From NCBI RefSeq assembly GCF_041381155.1, contig NC_091136.1, forward strand, positions 49,218,284 through 49,282,283: a stretch of 64,000 nt of DNA, written 5' to 3'. A program made the translations under genes and the position numbers. This document shows positions 26,161-39,900 of this stretch, piece by piece. The notes beneath the pieces were generated by a model. That model made no database searches. It was not told where the DNA came from and saw nothing but the letters and a program-made list of their open reading frames with translations. Source of the DNA: Argopecten irradians. Its lineage: Eukaryota > Mollusca > Bivalvia > Pectinida > Pectinidae. Position 1 is the first letter of the stretch. The number at the start of each line of letters is the position of its first letter.

Positions 26161-29100
26161 TTGTTGTTTATTATGTGTAATAAACTTTGTTTAGAAACAA
26201 CCAGATTGTTTGGGTATTACCTATATGCCATCTTTCTATATTCTGTTTTTTAGTAGAACTAAATATCATAATACATTTTTGTACTTGTAGTTTTAATTGT
26301 TTTTCTCTTGTTTAACTTTTACTTTTTTAGTTATAAATAGTTTGTTTATATATTTAAATATATTAGGAATTTTTCCCTACTGTGTGCACGTGGTTATGAT
26401 CAACAGTAACTCATCTGCATGTGTGTTAATACATAGTAACATATACCCTTCACGTGATCGTATGCTAATTACATCCGGGATGAAGCTACTGATTGGTAAT
26501 CTCATCACTAGGCAGCTATATATAGATAAGAACAATTTGATTGGTCAAGCGTTAAGCAGTCTTGCATAATTAATGAGGTCCGGCCACGGGTCAGCGTCAC
26601 CTAGCGCGTCACCTTCATTAGAGTGACCAGCAGTACTAGTGCCTGCAGCAACATTTAATAGCGATTCGTTTAAGCCTTTATTTCTAGGTACTTTTAGTAC
26701 AAACTTCATAAACCACGCTCTGGTGAAGTGTACGATATGATTAACATTGAACACGTCGATTCAGGCCTACGTTTTTTGTACTAGGCTCCTGGAAAATTGT
26801 GTGTAAACAATCAACATCGTCATCAACATGCCTCGAGAACGGAGACAAAGGAACGTGCCTTCGTCCCTTCCATACGATCCAAATGACGACAAGAATTGGA
26901 CCATTGCCAAGTTTCGTGATGAACTCTCACAAGAGAGGAATCAATACCAGCAATTCCATGTCAAAAACTGTGTTACGTTTAATTTATCGTGAAAATGTGA
27001 ACAAAACTATTCAGAATGAACCATCTACATCTGAAGTGATTAATTCCGGGAATAATCAACCCTCTCATTCGCGTCATGGTGACGACATTATTCAGACTGA
27101 ACGGTCTAGAATACAGACGGATATGGCTACTAGTACTATTCCTACGGAGGGATTATTGAATGAAAGCGCCCATTCTCTTTTTCCACCTCCCAGCGCATGT
27201 CCCGGAAGTGATCGTCCTGTTCAAACTTTCTCCCCGCGGAGCAATAACCCTGTGTCACTCTGCGCAACTACAGGAAGTGCTTCCGTAAATTCCGGTAACA
27301 ACAACTCGATGGCGGACATACTAAACCTCATGCAGGGAATGCAACAACAAATGCTGCTCATACAACAGTCTATGGCCCTGCAGCAGAACAATCAAGTGCT
27401 CCCGACATCGGAACTTAATAATGGGAGTTTACGAAGTGCCTACGAAAATATTGAGAGAGTGACGCAGAATGACAGGGCAACAACATCTGCCGGTGAGTCA
27501 AATGTTTTTATAAATCAACATATGGGCCCAAATGGTATACCTCCAGATCTAATGCCCCATCTTGATATTGTTACGCCTTCACTTAGGAAACACATTCTAG
27601 AGGGGAGGGATATCAACCTTTCAACGTTACTTATCCCTGGATACGAAATAACGCCATCTTCCCATAGCGTATGCCATCAACACAGGAATGTTGACAAACG
27701 TTTAGCAGATAGACTTACCATCGCGGAATTCATCTTGGCATTCGGCAAATATAGGAGGATAATTACAGATGTGTTCAAACAAGAGACAGAAAGAATTAGA
27801 TATGTATGAGAGTCTAATCATACGCATCCAATACTTGTTACGGAGAACAAGCTTTCAATGACTATCACAAGTTGTTCTCGGCTAAGGCAGCTGAAGCCCT
27901 CAGGGTAAACAACACAAAGTTGAATTGGGGGCCTAACAGACAGCGCCATCTACGGCATGGTGACAGCGGGATGTAAGGCTAAAGTGTGTGATCTATGTCA
28001 ATCCATCACCCATTCAACACAACAATGCGAGAAGATAAATAACGTAAACGCTACAGCCCATCAAAAACATTCAAAGCCAAAGGGAAAGAGAAAGTTTTCC
28101 ATTGGGATTGAGATTTGCAGGAACTTTCAAAATGTTAGGGATGTTCATGGTCCTCATGCCGGTATTATTAAAGTATGTATGTTCAGCATGTAAATCCTTT
28201 CGTATCTCACATCAAAAGGATTTCACATATTAAATTTTTACAAATCACACACAATAAAAATTAAAGAGTACAAATAAATAATTAAAATCATGTCAAACAA
28301 ATCAAGTACCAAAGCTTCGAAAAGAGAAACAATCCTGTATGATATATGTAATGGCATTCACATTAATTGTATACATCTGCCCCATTATTTTCATATTGTT
28401 GAGTGTAACCTTGGTATTAATCTTCTATTTTAATCAGATTTCTGTCTGAATAGAATTTTAAGTGCTTTGATAGTCAAATATAAACCTTAATCATAAGATA
28501 GCTTCAAAAGTTGTTATAATATCTTGTGCCTATTATTATGTTTTGACTAAGTTCATGTGCATGTCCATTTGATTACAGCTCTAAACAGCGATATTTTATT
28601 TTCTACTCAAAAATAAATTGAGAAATATTATTACATCTACTGACAAATAAACGACATTGATGTCAGTTGTTCCGAGCGATAATTTTCTGAAAGTGCTTGT
28701 TTTATTTATATATCGACTATTTTAAGCATCAAAAACATTTAATCAATGAATTCAAAGATACTCCACCGCCGACAGCTCATAAATGATACTCATCATTTGA
28801 ACAATAATTGGTGTTTAATCGTGTATAGGATACAGAGCCACTGGTTTTTTTCGGAAGCAATAAATTATTTTTGATATTGTTTAATTGGAAGTAAATTAGA
28901 TGCTGTAACTTTTAAATGGTGGTAATAGTGTAAAGTAAGTAACTTTTGTAACTGAAGAAAAATGCTTAATCGTCTGCTCCCGTTTTTGATAGAGACAAAA
29001 TACCAGTTTCAGTACTGTATAATGTGAATATATCTCAATAATTCTGATGATTCGCTTCAAATGACGATCCCATTATCTTCCTGAGAATATATTTAATCGA

Positions 29101-30939
29101 TAATATAATTTAGCGAATGGACAATAACTAATAAAATGGAATAATTGTTACTATCATTGCGAGTTACTGATAAGGGGAAACAACTCTTAGATGACAACCT
29201 ATCTCGGTATCCCTATGCTATCAGGGCTATTTGAAAAAATAATAAAATGAAATGTTGATTTTTTACACGTATAATCATTACTTTCTCACAAAACAAAAAC
29301 AATTATGAATTCTCATGATAAATATGAAGCAAAGAAAGCTGTATGTATATTAAAATTATGAATTCAAAACATATAGATGTGAAAAAAAGAATAAATTTCG
29401 TACGATTTAAAAAAAATTATGTTTGATACTGCTAGGTACAATAAGCTTTATCGTAACACATGGTGTGGATGTATCCAGTATAATTTCTTATGAAATGGAA
29501 AAATAAAATCTCTCGACAAAATCTGTCTGCGTACGAAGAAATTAATTTAAAGTATGGAAATTCTAAAACGTCCTCCCGGCTCACTATGTCCGTGGTTACA
29601 TTTCCACGCAGCCTCGCTTTCAATGCTTTCAACTTCTCTTTACTTTAATGGTCAGAACTGGGAAACTAAGCAGAACTTGACCGTCGTATTGATATGTCAG
29701 AACTTTTAGAAGGCCAATGAACGCATTTAAACTGGTTTTCTTTGCCCGACTATTCACTTTAAGCTCTTTGCAGATGACACCTCCCTCTATGTGATTATAG
29801 GCAATGACCCTGCACAAGCGGCAACATCCGACCTAACTTACATAAGTAAATGGGGACAAACATAAAATATGATGTGAAATTAATGCACAATAAATCCTCA
29901 CAGTACGTACAAGATTTACTATTCATTTTCCTACTAATACTGAGGATAATCACCACTCTCTTCATCATACTAGAAAGTGTTTCCCCAATATGTAAGACTA
30001 ATAATTACTATATTAAGAATATACCAAGAAAAGAGTACGTGTCCATGTAGAGTTGAATATATAGAAATAAAAGTCAACGACTTTCCTCTTGTTATTAAAA
30101 AATAAAGTCAACGAAATCATGAAAATGGTGAATGTACAAGAGGAAAGTCGTTGACTTTTATTTTTTTTATATATAATAAATATATATATTCTTTCCTTTC
30201 ATGTGCCGCACAGTTAATGCCTGGGATCTTGCAAGTTTCAAACATTTGTTAGATATAGATGGTGTTACTGATATGATCTCTGTAGTAACCTTTAAATGTG
30301 AAGGGAAAAGGAGGCCAGATATCATACTTAGTCAGCTGACAAATAATTATAGTGATTTAAGATTTGATATAAACCCTGATTACCTAAGTTATATCACATC
30401 ATGTAGGTACTCTGGTTCATTAGAAACAGTTTCTCAATTGTTTTTTCTTGAATGTCCCCTCTACATTCCTCTCTGCAGTGAAATATTCCAAAACAGCAAC
30501 ATGTACAATAATACACATACTTATATTAGTATTGATACATTTTCTATATGGATGGTACAACTGCGATGTTAATATAAATAGACAAGTGCTTCATGATATT
30601 CATCTCTACATTGGAACGTCAGAGCGTTTTAACCAATATCAATTTGATTAGTTTGTGTTTTGTTTCAAGCATTTCTACTGTATCAACTACTTATTAATCA
30701 TATTAATTATATGTAATTAACATGCAACTAGTTCATATTTATACAAAGTTAAGTTCAGACATTAACAATTAGGATGGTTACGACTCGTGTATCTGTGATG
30801 CACATGGACATATGGTCAATTGACCAAACCGTTTATTAATTTTCACAAAAAGTTATACGTATTCCTCATGTTTTATATCTAATATGATATCTTAGATTAT
30901 AATCGCTACATATATATTTAGTTTGTATATTTGTAATGA

Positions 30940-30985
<46 letters not shown>

Positions 30986-33900
30986 CAAGTATATAATATG
31001 CATATGTGACCTAAGTATAATTAGTTAGCTGCACTGTGTTTGTTGTTATAAGATTATGCATTTAAAGTACGTGTAAATATTATCACTTTATCCACTAAGG
31101 TAGAAAATATATATAGGCTACGCCTGTTATTCAATCCTTTAGACATAAGATCTCTTCAATAACATTTTTAAAATGAAAAAAAAGACTATTACGTGTTTTG
31201 GCTAGGGAATAGAAACAAAGCTTTCATTACAGCGGCAAATTCGAGAAAAAAATGTATGCAATGTAAATGGAGAATAAAGTCAGATAGAAAGAGAGAAGAT
31301 GATTTCGATCATGTAATAGAGATTGAGAAAGACACAGCTGACAATGCAAGAGGTTTTTTTTTTTTATTCAAAATTCGAATTTTGAAAAAAAAACAATATT
31401 GAGTTTTTTTTTTATGTCAAATGTTTACCTTTTAACTTGCATTGTCAGCTTTAAGTGCATTGTTGAAGGGGTAGGCCTATAGGCTAGCGTTCGACATTTA
31501 AGAGCCATTCTAAACTCTTTTATGCATTTCACAGTAGTAATCTTGCAAGCACATTGTACATAACTATTTACTTGTATGGATGTCCTCAGTGAGCAGCTCT
31601 TTGATATGATTGATTTCATATAAGGATAATATATCAGCTTACAAATTGTTAAGTTATAAAGGCTGTTTTAAGCATTATACACCTATTTGTTAAGTAAGAG
31701 TCTCTTGTCTCATTGAATCTTAAGAATCCCTTATGCAGTAATTTGATAGAGTAATTGACTTGTCGAAAATGTTTTATTTTATAATTGTCAAGCCTAAACG
31801 TAAATGTTATTTTATCAAAATATGAAAATGCAACGTGAACGAGTTACCTCCCCTACAACAGAAAATGTTAAACATATCTTCCTAATGGCATTAGTTGGTT
31901 ATAGTCTAAAAGCTTCTAAGATAACAAGATAATTTTGGCACTTGTCCTCGAGAGTTCGGCTTCCGAGATTTCTGTGAGTTTGCTTTGGTGAAGTTCAAAC
32001 AGATATTTTATTTTATTTTAAGCGATTTTGTCGATGTATGACCTTCTAGACATTGACCTAGATTTAAGATAATCTCAAACACGTATTGTCCCCAAGCTGG
32101 TGTTCGTATCTTTATGGTTTCATAAAGAAGTTGGTGTATTTATTGAGACACAAAATACCAAGGCATGATATTATGTACTTTTGTTTTAATATAACTACCT
32201 TCCTTTTCAGTAGTTCTACTCAGCATTATTATATACATTAACATTGTTGTGTTTCCCACTAAACAGGAATCTGGCGTTACTAATTTCGTATCATAATTCA
32301 TGGATATAGCTCATCCCGGTGGACACTTAAATTGTAAGTTGCACTTCCTGTTCTAGTTATTGTTAAGATACTTCCACTGCGGGTACCAGCATTCGCCCTT
32401 ATACTTACAGTACTTTTAAAACCTTTTGTGCGCTTCAACTGACAGGTAGTTCATGCAATCAAATACGTCGAAAGACTAGTAGATTCTGAGAACTTGAAGA
32501 CTAAGATAATCAATACTGAGAAATGTAATATTACTATGACATCAGAGCAAATTCAAGATTAGTTTTACTTAGTTGGGTTTTGATTCTGTGTGCCTGAGGA
32601 TGACCAAGAAGGCGATAATTTTCAAAAGAAGAGATATTCATATTTATTTGATTAACTAATTTTATGAAAATCGGAATATTGCTTGAATCAACCAGACGAT
32701 TACTGATAATATTTTGCTAAAATATCCATCCATGTTTTACATCGACATCATACAACTTTATAATTTACTGTTCAGATAATACATTTTGGAAAGTTTCCAA
32801 ACTGTCGATTTTTAACTGGTGCCCTTGGGATATCGGTTAACGGTCGACACATAGCTTGTGAAGAGCTACTGTCGTATTCCACCCACATCCAGGCCATCGG
32901 AAAGTGCCATTCATATCGTGTCACCTAGATCTATTATCCTATAACACTCGAATATACTACCGTGGACATGGTCTAATCGAATACAAAGAGCTGTTGACTT
33001 GACTGTCCAAACCAAATTGCTTTGAGCGAGGCCATTTTTTTCTAAAAGCTCTAAGGTCGTATTATCCATAACTTGGAGGCATCCTGAAGTCGCCCCTTTG
33101 GCCTGATTTTCTGTAATAGGTTATTTCAGACAGTTTTGCTGGCAATATAACTGACCTATTTTCCGAGACTTAGCAGTTAATACACTAAATAAACCTATTC
33201 CTGGGTCTACAATACCGATGTCCAATAACAATTCATTCCTGACTAAGATTATAGCAGTACGCTAAGTTCAAACGATCAACTTCTTTCAATTTTAAATGCA
33301 TATAAAAACAATATGAAAAAAAGATAAGAAAATAATAAAAACAAAAAATAAACAAATAACTAAAAATAGCAAAAGTACAATATGGTCTATCATACTCACA
33401 ATTACATTATGAAAATAGCAGAATAAGTAAAGTTTGGGAAAAGAAAATTAAGAAACGAAATCCGTACTGGAAAAAAGTCAAATCCATAAGCGACTCAATG
33501 TGAGATTTAATTTTTTTCTAGCCTTCTTATTTCTTCCCGATGTCTCCTTATTACATTTCATCGCTTGTGATATTGGACTGAATGCTCGCCCATGATGACA
33601 GCTTGTTTCTGTCCACTTGCTAGGGCAAATTGGTAGATTCCTCTCCTGCTATATTAGCAAGCTTGACACAAACAAAGTGGGACTTGTGGTTTTTGACCGT
33701 TGTTAGTATTAAATTCATTATGAATTATGCTCCCTGTTACATGTATATATATACACTTATTTTTGCATGATAATTTGAGAAAATAAAGCGATACATGCAT
33801 AGAGATGTAATGCTTCCTTCATTATACAGTTTAAATTATCTATTTTAATGTTAATTTGTAGGTCGTTCATTATTTTAAAAACAGAAAAAAATATTATATC

Positions 33901-36900
33901 CGAGGCATGTCCATTATGAACGCTGTTTAATTGCATAACTGACATATTATTCGAACCGTGATTTACTGAAAGCATTAGTAAACAACGCTGTGTAAATATT
34001 TCTGTGTAAAATGAAACACTAACGATTCCCCCAGATGGAAAATAATAATTCGAGCATAACTGTGGAAAAAAATAAAATGTGAAATATGATACTATAAAAC
34101 GGCTCTCCTTGTTAAATGCCAATATTCAGACATGTGGACCATTGTTCGTGCCCGCTGCGCGTTAAGTAAAAGGGGATGTATATTCAATTAGTCTTGCTAA
34201 ATAAATGTGAATCAAGTCGAATACAGTATCCAAGCTCCGCTCAGACATAGCCAGCGTTAAACAGAAAACCGAAGCCGGACATAATATCCGGACATTACTG
34301 AGGTGTGTATTGTTTGTGATTAGTGCTGTAGCAATGACACAAATGCATACCGGGAACGGCCCTGCCGACATTAACCCCCTAGGGTGTGCTTACAACAGGG
34401 TAATGCCGTGACCAAAACATCATGTACGCAGGCCAGTTATCACAGACGCAAGTACCTTGTCAGATAGATATATCATTATATTTCTTCAGTAGTAATAAAA
34501 ATGACTGTTTTCCTTTCTCAAAACAGCATGTTGTAGCAATGTTGGAATTGCATGTGGGAGAGTCATAACAACATAAGTTTTGTCCGTCTGACAACCTGAA
34601 CTGTCTAGGAATAATGTAACAGATGGGCAATATGTCTTTCAAATAAAATAAAACAACAAATGTTACCGGGAAAGCAAAAGGGCTCACGCCAAAGCCAATG
34701 AGCAACAACTGCGTCTTAAGTTTGATAAATAAAACAAAATCATCTCGGGATATAAGAGGCTTATGTAACCATGTCTGGTATAGTGGATCGGGAGATTTAG
34801 CTGTCATGTTTTCAATGATATACAAACATTATTGCAAACACACGTTTATTGGTTGTAATGGCGGCAGATTCGTCCGATTTAAATAACCATGGCGACTTTA
34901 TTACAAAGCTGCCGTGCTCGTTCATTTTCAAATGAAGGGCACACATTGGCAATATATAGATTTATACGAAAGACTAACTTGAAAACAAATTCAATATGAT
35001 CGAAAATAAAATGTTAATGTTTTGCAGACAAAGTATAATTAAAAGCATGTTACAATGTAGACCAACATGCTTTGGTAACAATTTAAGCATAATATAGCAA
35101 TCTACTAATTATGTTCAACTGTTTGCTTAAAGATGCCGCTGACAAATGATATTTTTTCTCTATCAAAAACAGGAGCTGAAGAATTAATATTGTTCTTCAG
35201 GGCTTCCGGTGGCACTGTGAAAGCGTGAAGGCGTGAAGTATTTCTGTCTCTACAAAATGTGGTTTTAAACTCAGTTAGACAGAGTCTTTTGGAAATTACT
35301 TTGACGAACCACAATTTTGTGACATTATGGAACATTCGTAACTTATTGGATTTTGGAAAAAGTGACTATTTCTCGAGATATTTGAGAATATCTCCTGTGT
35401 GATGTGAGAAGTTTGTCATGCTTCAGTGACCACCATAGTGAACACTATCCACGCGCACACTGTTTCTTGAGATATACTACGTACAGGTACGTGTTGCCCG
35501 ATTTCGTTGCTGGCATTTATTTGACACGATATATTATTCACTGTACGGACTAGTAAATCTAGAAAATGCCGACCGGTAGGAGTACTAGTACCAGTAATAA
35601 GACGAAATCTGATCGTAGAGGTAGCGGAGTGTCAGTTAGTCAAATGGACAGTACCGATGATAAACTCGACCATATTAACCAGGTATTATTAACTCTCATG
35701 ACAAAAGATGATATGATTTTTCATATGGACAAATTGAGAGATGAAATCAGACAAGAAAACAAAGAGATGATTGAGAGACTTGAAGGAAAAATTTTTGACC
35801 TGGAAAATGAGAACGAGAGATTACGAGAAACAGTTGGTCAGTTAGAGACAAGTGTACAGATAGCTGAAGAGAGAATAGTTCATATGGCACGGCGGGATAA
35901 TGCACTGGAACAACAAGGGCGGAAAAATTCGATTCGAATTGTCGGACTAAACAGTGATCGCACTGAGACGGCTGAGGTTTGCGTTGAAAAATGTGCCAAA
36001 TTTTTCAGGAATAATCTTAAAGTCGATGTCAAAGTAACTGATATCGACATTGCCCATCGACTTGGACCTCGTTCCACTATTTGCAAATTTGTGCGCAGAA
36101 TGAAAAAATTCGAAGTTATGAAGGCCAGGAAAGAGCTCAAGGGTAAGAAGATATATATATTTGAAGACTTGACCCAGGAAAAACCAACAAATTCTGAAGC
36201 GCGCGTACGAGCTAGACTGTGTTGAGAACTCCTGGTCGATTGAAGGCAAGCTGTTTGTTAAGCTGAGAAACGGGAAAAAGCGAAGAATTTCTGATGACAC
36301 TATCTTAACAAGCGCGTACCTGCTGAATGACGCGAATTTCGCTAATTAATTAGCGTGAGTGATAAGACTAATGCGCTCATCATACGTGAGTATGATCTCC
36401 CTTGAGAGTGATGGACACGGAATTTTGCTCGGAAGAAAAACTGACAAGAATGAAGATTATTCTGATTCACAGGATTTGTACTATCGTGCAGTAACGGGTA
36501 TAAGTACTCTAGTTCACAGCTAATTACATTTTGTTGATGTGCCGGTATGCTATATGCTGAATAAAGCGTGATTTGAACTTGGGTCTCCTACAGTAATCAC
36601 TCGTGTATATCGGTATGTACGTGGACTTTGCACCCGGCGACCCGTCCTCATACACCGAGCCGTGCATACGACATTGACAATGTGCACGTCGTATACTGTA
36701 TACTGTGTTTGTTTGTATACTTTCCAAGCTTCCCAATAACAGTTTACTCAATAATATCCAGTTATTTGACTTTCGATCCAGATACTCCTGAATTACACGT
36801 TCAACATGGCTAGCCAGCAACATGATGACGTCACAAGCAAAGTTATGAGTGACGCTCATTCCGTGATATATGGATCCTCAGAAAACGACTTTATGAACAA

Positions 36901-39900
36901 TTTGGCTGATATGATGAACAGAATGGACCTCAGATTACAACATATAGAAACACATACACAGAAAATAGATCAAATTCAATCCTCTCTCGCTTCAGTGACC
37001 GACCAGGTTGGTCAACTTGACAGAGAGGTCCGTGATGTGAAGGCTAAAGCACAGGACATCGGACAAAGTGCTCAATTTGTTAGTGATATGTATGACGGAA
37101 TTAAATCGACGTCCAATGAGAATAAATCTAGCGTTGAAGCTCTACAACGTATGGTTAAAACTTTGACCGATGACGCCAAAATATTTAAAGCTGAAATAGC
37201 CACGCTGAAAAAGGAAAATCGTGACCTTAAAAATAAAGTCACTGATCAAACCTGTCGAAATATGAAGTATAATCTTATCTTTTCCGGCATAACTCAACAC
37301 CGTGATGAGAATACCGAAAATCTCATTCGTGACTTCCTGTACTATGAGTTAGGCATAGAACGTCCAATATCATTCGCTAACGTTCATCGTTTCAATAGCA
37401 AAAACAGCAGGAAAAGGAGGCAACCACGGCCAATTGTTGCCAAGTTTCACTTCTACAATGACCTCCAACTGGTGTTATCACGGGCTGGCGCCCTCAAAGG
37501 TAAACCGTTCTCCATCAATGAACAATTCCCGAGTGAAATTGAGGATAAACGCAAAAAACTTTACCCAATCAGGAAACAAAAGCGCGACGAAGGTTACAAA
37601 ACTAAATTAGTACGCGATCGTCTATATGTTGATGGTGATCTGTATGTTGTGGCCCCTGATGATGACGTCTCTGACTCCTCCTCTGATTCCTCATCTGACG
37701 ATGAATCCACATCCGGGAAACGACCGGCTCCTAACAATACTTCGCCGACTATCCGACGTAACAATTGCCCGCCGCCACGACGTAACAAAGACTCGTCCCG
37801 ACAAGGTGTTAGTGACGTGACGTCGCTACGTCATAACGGATCGCCACCACGACGTGATCTGTATGTTGTGGCCCCTGATGATGACGCCTCTGACTCCTCC
37901 TCTGATTCCTCATCTGACGATGAATCCACATCCGGGAAACGACAGGCTCCTAACAATGCTTCGCCGACTATCCGACGTAACAATGGCCCGCCGCCACGAC
38001 GTAACAAAGACTCGTCCCGACAAGGTGTTAGTGACGTGACGTCGCTACGTCATAACGGATCGCCACCACGACGTAACAGTGACACTCAACCGCAACGAAA
38101 CAACGACGCGTCGCCAGGACGTAACCCTCCCTCAAACAATAATAGGAGAAACTCCGGTGGTACCCCGCGTGCCCCTAATGCGTGGAATAAAAGGATGCGC
38201 AACCCTTCTACACCATCTGATCGGTCCGAGGACAGGGACAAACGCCCACACTTAATGCCCCCAACTCACTTATAGGGAAACGCCGAGAGTGTTACATGTA
38301 TTTCGTGGAACATATGCAGGAATCTCGCGCAAAAACTACAAGACCCCGAATTTACCGATATTATATGCCAATATGACATAGTCTGTCTGTACGAGTGTTG
38401 GGCGTCTTTGGATGATGATCTGTGTGTATCGAACTACATCAACCATTTTATTCCTCGCTCTCACGGGAGAGGGGGTGGTATTGCAATATATATTAAAGAG
38501 GATATTGGTGATTATTGTTCTATTGCTGAACATGTTAATGACAGTATTATAGTTTTGAAATTAAGTACACCTGCCACCAAGCGTTCAGATGTATTCATCA
38601 TAGCAAACTATATCCCTCCAATCAATAGTACTTATTATGATAATAATGATGTTGATTTATTTAACGTCCTTGAGGAGACCATAAGTCGATATCAGGATTT
38701 AGGCAACATTATGGCTATTGGTGATTTTAATAGCAGGACAGGGTTGAATGATGACTTTGTACAGAATGATCAACTGAATGAGGATTCTATCCAATTATTA
38801 TCCAATGTTGTAAACTATCAGCCTGATATTGAAACCACTGATAGGCGAAATATGGACAAACATGTTAATCAATTTGGTAGAAACTTACTGAACTTATGCA
38901 AAGCCACCGGCCTTCGTATTGTCAATGGTAGGCATGATAACGATGCAGAAGGAAATTATACATTTTATAGCAAAAAGGGATCTAGCCTAATCGATTACGT
39001 TTTAGTAGATAAAAATATTGCATGGAAGTGATAGAACATTTTGTTTCTGGAGAATTTACGCAATTCTCTGATCATTCTCCCGTGACCTTTGGCATCCAGG
39101 TAGAAGCCTATACGACCGTCGAATTAGTGCCAAATATAAATCAAACGATTTCTGATCAGACTGAAAGTACAACCATTGGATATAAGTGGATCCACGATAA
39201 TAAACAGGACATTATTTCAGCTATACAGAACAATATTGAACTTTTACATGATCTGTGTGACATTTCAGATAATACTGATGAAAATGTTAACAAATGTATT
39301 GATAATTTCTCTCAGACGTTAAATAGCATAATTATCCCTTTCTGTTCTCGCATGAAAATCCCTTCTGGTGATCACCAGAAAACACCTAAGGTGGACAAGC
39401 CGTGGTTTAATGACGTGTGCAAGTCCAAATACAAAGAATACAAACATGCTTTGAGCTCTTTCAATTCCTGTAAATCTCATGAAAATAGACTATTACTGGT
39501 AAATAAGAAAAGAGCCTATAAAATTTTGGAACGTAAACTGAAGAATCAATACAAACACCAGCAGGGTAATATGTTGAATTTCATGAGAAAAAAATAACCC
39601 CAGAAGTTTTTATAAGCAATTCCGTAAGAAGAAAAATACATCGAATAGTAAAATATCTCTTAATGAATTTTTTCATCACTTTTCTAGTGTAGCTAATGTG
39701 GATACTAACGTAAATGAAAATGTTCCTGAATTTTTCAGAAATTATGATCTTAAAGATGCGGTTTATGAAGAACTTGACTTAGAAATTTCTCATGAGGAAA
39801 TTGGTATTGCTATAAATAATCTGAACTCCAATAAGGCTTGTGGCATGGATGGCATCCAAAACGAGTACTTGATCCATTGTAAGGACATTCTAGTGCCATG

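Larger units (their letters stand above)
29740..31170 (+). mobile_element. Decayed LINE fragments (RT motif, C-terminal Cys motif, 3' tail)
   Basis: Near 29765 the frame reads LFADDTSLYVII, the catalytic FADD box of a LINE reverse transcriptase, followed by ISKWG. Around 30350-30470 a frame reads DLRFDINPDYL and later ETVSQLFFLECPLY, the Cys/His tail found at the end of many LINE ORF2 proteins. The tail at 31100-31170 matches the remnant at 10680-10800. The pieces are in the expected order with large losses between them. The ADDTSL spelling differs from the two other LINEs here (ADDTVI), so this is a second family, perhaps CR1-like. Confidence 0.6.

Noticed and set aside
33757-34825. Two 121-codon minus-strand frames
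   Set aside because: Cys- and Phe-rich random-looking translation of AT-rich DNA; no domain or splice support.
35566-38275. One LINE with two ORF1 genes
   Set aside because: The two ORF1-like proteins are different in sequence, and the first is frameshifted with no ORF2 after it, so two elements side by side is simpler.
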